Assembly: GCA_947457545.1 (NCBI GenBank)
Contig: CANGXD010000023.1
Location: forward strand, 1 to 34,947
Source: Gemmatimonadaceae bacterium
GTDB lineage: Bacteria > Gemmatimonadota > Gemmatimonadetes > Gemmatimonadales > Gemmatimonadaceae
Direction of reading: 5' to 3'
DNA length: 34,947 nucleotides
Below, one piece after another: positions 30,907 to 34,947 of the stretch (positions within the stretch are counted from its first letter, which is position 1; each line of letters begins with the position of its first letter). Position numbers and translations under genes: made by a program. Below the pieces are notes generated by a model, which ran no database searches, had not been told where the DNA came from, and saw nothing but the letters and a program-made list of their open reading frames with translations.

Positions 30907-33900
30907 ATGAAATCCCTCCTTGTCGTCCCTGTGGCCGTCCGACGCGCGATGCTTGCGCTCGTGACCGTTGCAACGGCGCTCGCGGCGGTAGTCTCGCCCG
31001 CGGCCGCACAAACCAGCACCGCACGCATCACCGGCGTGGTGCGCGGCGAAGATGGCGCCGTCGTGGCTGGCGTGGTCGTCACCGCCCGCAGTCTCTCCAC
31101 GAACATCACACGCAGCGCCAGCACCTCTGAACGCGGCTTCTACGTCATTCCGGGGCTGACTCCCGACGAGTACGAAGTCACCGCCAAGCGGTTGGGCTTC
31201 GCGCCGCAGGGGCGTCGCGTTCGCCCGCTCATTGGTGAGAGCGTCACGCTCGACTTCAAGCTCACCACCAGCAGCGTACAGCTGTCGACGGTGGCAGTGA
31301 GTGCCGACGCCGCCCGTGCGAGCGCGGACCGACGCTCCACCGAACTCGCCACGAATATCGATCAGGAGCAGATCCGCTCCATCCCGTTGTCGGAGCGTAA
31401 CTTCCTGTCGCTCGCGCTCCTCGCGCCGGGCGTGCGTCGCGATGGCGGCAGCATTACCAGCGGCGCCCAGAGCGCCAACAACATCAACGTCTTCGTTGAT
31501 GGCGCCACCTTCAAGAGCGATATCCTCGTGGGCGGCGTGGTGGGACAGGATGCCAGCAAGGGCAATCCGTTCCCGCAGAATGCCGTGCAGGAGTTCCGCG
31601 TCATCACGCAGCAGTACAAGGCAGAGTATCAGCGCGCCACCAGCGCCATCATCACGGCGACGACCAAGTCGGGTACCAACACCTGGTCGGGCGACGCGTT
31701 TACGTACTTCCAGAACAAGTGGTCCATCGAGCGCGACTATTTCCAGCAGCGCCGCTGCGACTCGCTGGCCAACATCAACGCCACTGGCTGCGCGGTGAAG
31801 CCGCGCTACGATCGCTACCAGATTGGCGGTAGCCTGGGCGGCCCGATCATCAAGGACAAGCTGTTCCTGTTCGGGTCATACGAAGGAAACCTGCAGACGC
31901 GCGCCAACACGGTCATCGTGGGCGCGCCTGCCAACCTGCCGCCGACGCGCATTCTCGATTCGCTGCGCGGCTTCGAAGGGGTGTACGAGTCGCCGTTCCG
32001 CTCGCACCTCGGCTTCGTGAAGCTGACCTACGTGCCGTCTGAGCGGCACCGCTTCGAAGGCAGCGTCAACGTGCGCGATGAGTACGACATTCGCAGCTTC
32101 GGCGGCACGGACAGCTACGACAATGCGGAGCGCTTCTACAACAACGTGAATACGTATCTACTCAAGCATCAGTACTCGCGGGGAAATGCGCTCAACGAAA
32201 TCACCACCAGCTGGCAGTCGTTCCGCTGGCATCCGGTCCCGCTGTTCGAGGAGAAGGTCGGCATCAATTACGCCGGCGTGCTTAAGGTGGGTGGCCGCAG
32301 CACGATGCAGGACTTCGATCAGCAGCGTCTGTCGCTGCGTGACGACTTCACCTACACCCTCCAAGGGTTCGGTGGCGACCATGTGCTCAAGGTCGGTGCC
32401 AATGCCGACTTCCTGAACTACAAGGTCATTCGTCCGCTCAACGGTAATCCGCAGTACACCTTCCAGGCGACCAACAACTGGCAGTTCCCCTGGACGGCCT
32501 CCGCAGGCTTTGGTGATCCCAACCTGGGGGCGCGCAATCAGCAGTATGGCATTTATGCCCAGGACGACTGGTCGCTGACCCGCCGCCTGCAGCTCAATCT
32601 CGGTCTGCGCTGGGACTTCGAAACGGACATGGTCAACAACGACTGGGTCACGCCGGACTCCATCGTCGGTGCCATCAACGCATGGCGCGGCACTTTGGCG
32701 TGCAACGGCTCGCAGCCGTTCCGTGAGCAGCTGTGTGACGCCTCGCCGTACATCACGGACGGCACGCAGCGCAAGCCGTTCCTCGGCGCCATTCAGCCGC
32801 GTGTCGGCGCGTCGTATGACCTGTTCGACAATGGCAAGACGATCCTGTTCGGTGGCTACGGCCTGTACTACGACCGCAACCGCTATGGCAATACGCTCGG
32901 CGAGCGCGCGAACCTGCAGTGGGTGACCTACAACTTCCAGTTCTCGAGCGACGGGCTCCCGCGCGGCGGGCAGCCGACGACGATCTGGAACCCGCGCTAC
33001 CTCACGCGCGAAGGACTCCAGGAAGTGTTGCGCAGCGGGAGTGCGCCGGTGCCTGAGCTGTTCCTCACCGACAACAACACGCAGCCGCCCAAGGCACACC
33101 AGTTCAGCGGTGGCGTTCGTCAGAACCTTGGCGACTTCGAACTGTCGGCCAGCTACACCGGGGTGCGCGGCTTCAACAGCTTCTCGTGGTTCCGCGCCAA
33201 TCGCGCCCCCAACGCAACCTGCTGCACGCAGTTCCCCACGCCCACCTCACGCCGGTACTCCAACGTCTTCGTGTCGAACGACGACGGGCGCAACTGGTAC
33301 GACGCGATGTTCCTCTCCGTGCAGAAGCGCTACACCGAGCGCTCCAAGTGGGGCTGGCAGCTGTCGTACACCTTGGGCAAGGCGGAAGAAGAGGTCAACT
33401 CTGGCGACGTGTTCAGCTCGCTCGACATCCAGACGCCGGAGCAGTTCATCCGCTTCGACAAGGCCACCGACGAACGGCATCACATCACCGCCAACTGGAT
33501 CCTCGGGCTCAAGTACGGCTTCAAGCTGAGCGGTGTGCTCGACCTTGGCACCGGTACGCCCTTCAACGCGACATACGGGTTCGGCACCGGCACCAACAAC
33601 TGCACGCACGGCAACAAGGACTGCTTCAGCGGCAACGACTGGCCCGAGGGCAAGGCACGTAACTGGTATCGCCCCGACGGCGATGCGTTCCTCGGACTCG
33701 ACGCCTGGCGCACGCGGAACATCGACCTGCGCCTCGAGAAGTCGGTGCGTACGTTGCGTGGACAGAGCGTCTCGCTCACGGCCGAAGTGTTCAACGTGTT
33801 CAACTACCGCAATTTCACGGGGTTCAACACCAACGTGGGTAACTTCAACGCGGCCGGCGGCATCACCCCGAACGCGAACTTCGGTATCCCCACCGGAGTG

Positions 33901-33966
33901 CTCAACGACCTCACCCGTATGGGTGCCCAGCGTCGCGCGCAGTTCGGCATGAACTATCGCTTCTAA
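30907..33966 (+). CDS. TonB-dependent outer-membrane receptor with N-terminal carboxypeptidase-regulatory-like domain
   Basis: The 1019-residue protein has a signal peptide (about 1-35, SPAAAQ). A carboxypeptidase-regulatory-like beta-sandwich follows at about 40-120 (ITGVVRGEDGAVVAGVVV, then GLTPDEYEVTAKRLGF). The plug covers about 120-265 (RSIPLSERNFLSLALLAPGV, NNINVFVDGA, AVQEFRVIT), and then comes a large beta-barrel ending in a C-terminal aromatic strand, FGMNYRF. This is the receptor type common in Gemmatimonadota and Acidobacteriota for importing glycans or other large ligands with energy from TonB. No SusD-like partner is adjacent. The divergent glycoamylase-like gene and downstream GH3 gene suggest a glucan or oligosaccharide ligand. 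Confidence 0.9.
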   Translation: MKSLLVVPVAVRRAMLALVTVATALAAVVSPAAAQTSTARITGVVRGEDGAVVAGVVVTARSLSTNITRSASTSERGFYVIPGLTPDEYEVTAKRLGFAPQGRRVRPLIGESVTLDFKLTTSSVQLSTVAVSADAARASADRRSTELATNIDQEQIRSIPLSERNFLSLALLAPGVRRDGGSITSGAQSANNINVFVDGATFKSDILVGGVVGQDASKGNPFPQNAVQEFRVITQQYKAEYQRATSAIITATTKSGTNTWSGDAFTYFQNKWSIERDYFQQRRCDSLANINATGCAVKPRYDRYQIGGSLGGPIIKDKLFLFGSYEGNLQTRANTVIVGAPANLPPTRILDSLRGFEGVYESPFRSHLGFVKLTYVPSERHRFEGSVNVRDEYDIRSFGGTDSYDNAERFYNNVNTYLLKHQYSRGNALNEITTSWQSFRWHPVPLFEEKVGINYAGVLKVGGRSTMQDFDQQRLSLRDDFTYTLQGFGGDHVLKVGANADFLNYKVIRPLNGNPQYTFQATNNWQFPWTASAGFGDPNLGARNQQYGIYAQDDWSLTRRLQLNLGLRWDFETDMVNNDWVTPDSIVGAINAWRGTLACNGSQPFREQLCDASPYITDGTQRKPFLGAIQPRVGASYDLFDNGKTILFGGYGLYYDRNRYGNTLGERANLQWVTYNFQFSSDGLPRGGQPTTIWNPRYLTREGLQEVLRSGSAPVPELFLTDNNTQPPKAHQFSGGVRQNLGDFELSASYTGVRGFNSFSWFRANRAPNATCCTQFPTPTSRRYSNVFVSNDDGRNWYDAMFLSVQKRYTERSKWGWQLSYTLGKAEEEVNSGDVFSSLDIQTPEQFIRFDKATDERHHITANWILGLKYGFKLSGVLDLGTGTPFNATYGFGTGTNNCTHGNKDCFSGNDWPEGKARNWYRPDGDAFLGLDAWRTRNIDLRLEKSVRTLRGQSVSLTAEVFNVFNYRNFTGFNTNVGNFNAAGGITPNANFGIPTGVLNDLTRMGAQRRAQFGMNYRF

Positions 33967-33977
33967 TTCTGCCGCAT

Positions 33978-34008
33978 CGGGGCGGCGCCGGCGTTCGGCG
34001 TCGCCCCG
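33978..34008 (+). terminator. GC-rich hairpin after the TonB receptor
   Basis: A 12-bp stem with one G-T pair (CGGGGCGGCGCC with GGCGTCGCCCCG) closes a 7-nt loop, 12 bp after the receptor stop, followed by TTGTG. It probably reduces read-through into the GH3 gene and lies wholly within the 66-bp gap between them. Confidence 0.55.
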
Positions 34009-34032
34009 TTGTGCGTCTCCATCTCCGGTTCC

Positions 34033-34947
34033 ATGGCCCGACTTTCACACGCCGCCCGCCTCGCTCTGAGCGCGGGTGTTTTGTTTCTTGGCACCTCGAC
34101 GCCACTCGCCGCGCAGCGCGTGAGTGCCTCCAGCGCCCGCATGAATCGATTCGTCGATTCCGTGCTGGCGCGTCTGACCCTCGAAGAAAAGCTGGGACAG
34201 CTGACGCAGTATCGCGGCCGCTTCAGCCTCACCGGACCGCAAACGCCGGAGGCGGGTGCGGAAGATATTCGCGCTGGCCGAGTCGGCTCGTTCCTCGGCG
34301 TGCGCGGTGCGGCACCAACACGGGAGATGCAGCAGATCGCCGTGACCCAGTCCCGCACACGCATTCCGCTGCTCTTCGCCGACGATATCATCCACGGCTG
34401 GCGTACCATCTTCCCCGTACCCCTGGCTGAAGCGGCGAGCTTCAACCCGACGCTCGCGGAGCGCACGGCGCGTATCGCGGCCGTTGAGGGAGCGGCCGCG
34501 GGCATTCACTGGACCTTCGCGCCGATGGTCGACATCACGCGTGAGCCACGCTGGGGACGCGTCGTTGAGGGAGCGGGAGAAGATCCCTTTCTCGGGAGCG
34601 CCATCGCCGCCGCCAAGGTGCGCGGCTTTCAGGGGACGTCGCTCCGCGATTCGCTCTCCTTGATGGCCACGGCGAAGCACTTCGTGGCATACGGCGCCGC
34701 TGAGGGCGGACGCGACTACAACACGACCGATGTCCCGCAACGCACGTTGCACGAGATGTATCTGCCGCCATTTCAGGCAGCGGTGAATGCCGGGGTGAAG
34801 TCCATCATGGCCGCGTTCAACCAGATTGACGGGGTGCCGATGCACGCCAACAGGGCACTCATCGATGGCGTGCTGCGCACCCGCTGGGGCTGGGACGGGA
34901 TTCTGGTAAGCGACTACACCGGCGTCATGGAGCTGCTGCAGCATGGG
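34033..34947 (+). CDS. GH3 beta-glucosidase, N-terminal part (runs off the window)
   Basis: The frame starts at ATG 34033 and stays open to the window edge (305 codons). A signal peptide (about 1-27, TPLAAQ) is followed by the GH3 (beta/alpha)8 domain: LTLEEKLGQLTQ, IPLLFADDIIHGW, FPVPLAEAASFNP, FAPMVDITREPRWGR, EGAGEDPFLG, TAKHFVAYGA and ILVSDYTG, where Asp294 is the expected catalytic nucleophile. BglX-type periplasmic enzymes of this family release glucose from beta-linked oligosaccharides. The C-terminal domain with the acid/base residue is outside the window. It follows the TonB receptor and probably processes imported oligosaccharides. Confidence 0.92.
   Translation, partial: MARLSHAARLALSAGVLFLGTSTPLAAQRVSASSARMNRFVDSVLARLTLEEKLGQLTQYRGRFSLTGPQTPEAGAEDIRAGRVGSFLGVRGAAPTREMQQIAVTQSRTRIPLLFADDIIHGWRTIFPVPLAEAASFNPTLAERTARIAAVEGAAAGIHWTFAPMVDITREPRWGRVVEGAGEDPFLGSAIAAAKVRGFQGTSLRDSLSLMATAKHFVAYGAAEGGRDYNTTDVPQRTLHEMYLPPFQAAVNAGVKSIMAAFNQIDGVPMHANRALIDGVLRTRWGWDGILVSDYTGVMELLQHG

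Overview
The window is high-GC bacterial DNA, densely packed with genes on both strands and almost free of mobile DNA. The gene set suggests Gemmatimonadota: ECF sigma/anti-sigma pairs, PASTA-less Ser/Thr kinases, TonB receptors with an N-terminal carboxypeptidase-regulatory-like domain, and secreted proteins ending their signal peptides in A-Q. This assignment is an inference from gene style, since no rRNA or marker gene is present.

Layout. 1-2.2 kb: the end of an ECF sigma factor, its zinc-type anti-sigma factor and a double-PDZ periplasmic protein, in one + strand operon. 2.2-6.8 kb: a - strand run of patatin-like hydrolase, eukaryote-like glutamate dehydrogenase, alpha/beta hydrolase and matrixin metalloprotease, with a 108-nt palindrome ahead of the dehydrogenase. 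6.8-10.1 kb: a PepSY reductase-like membrane protein under a probable Fur box, a convergent light-dependent protochlorophyllide reductase (LPOR) and a PP2C phosphatase. 10.1-10.5 kb: a 377-bp gene-free stretch filled by a nested inverted repeat. 10.5-14.9 kb: an iorA-iorB-pgm operon (molybdenum hydroxylase plus phosphoglucomutase). 15.2-17.5 kb: a PQQ-type sugar dehydrogenase lipoprotein and a membrane Ser/Thr kinase.

17.5-25.1 kb is the metal region. On the - strand lie a lipoprotein that is only a TonB plug domain, a His-rich membrane protein, a predicted outer-membrane barrel, and a His/Met-rich protein with an NTF2-like tail. On the + strand lie a two-domain VOC dioxygenase and a complete copper-efflux operon (copZ-copA-csoR) with a G-rich CsoR-like operator. 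The - strand genes may be an accessory copper or metal module; this is inference.

25.1-29.2 kb holds a P-loop nucleotide kinase-like protein, a succinate-semialdehyde-type aldehyde dehydrogenase, a secreted gamma-glutamyltransferase and a CsbD-like protein. 29.3-34.9 kb looks like a glucan-utilisation locus: a glycoamylase-like (GH144-type) protein, divergent from a TonB receptor followed by a GH3 beta-glucosidase that runs off the end.

The most interesting items are the isolated LPOR gene away from any visible bacteriochlorophyll genes, the two large palindromic structures, and the uncharacterised metal cluster with its barrel-less TonB plug lipoprotein. No tRNA, rRNA, CRISPR array, insertion sequence or phage gene was seen.
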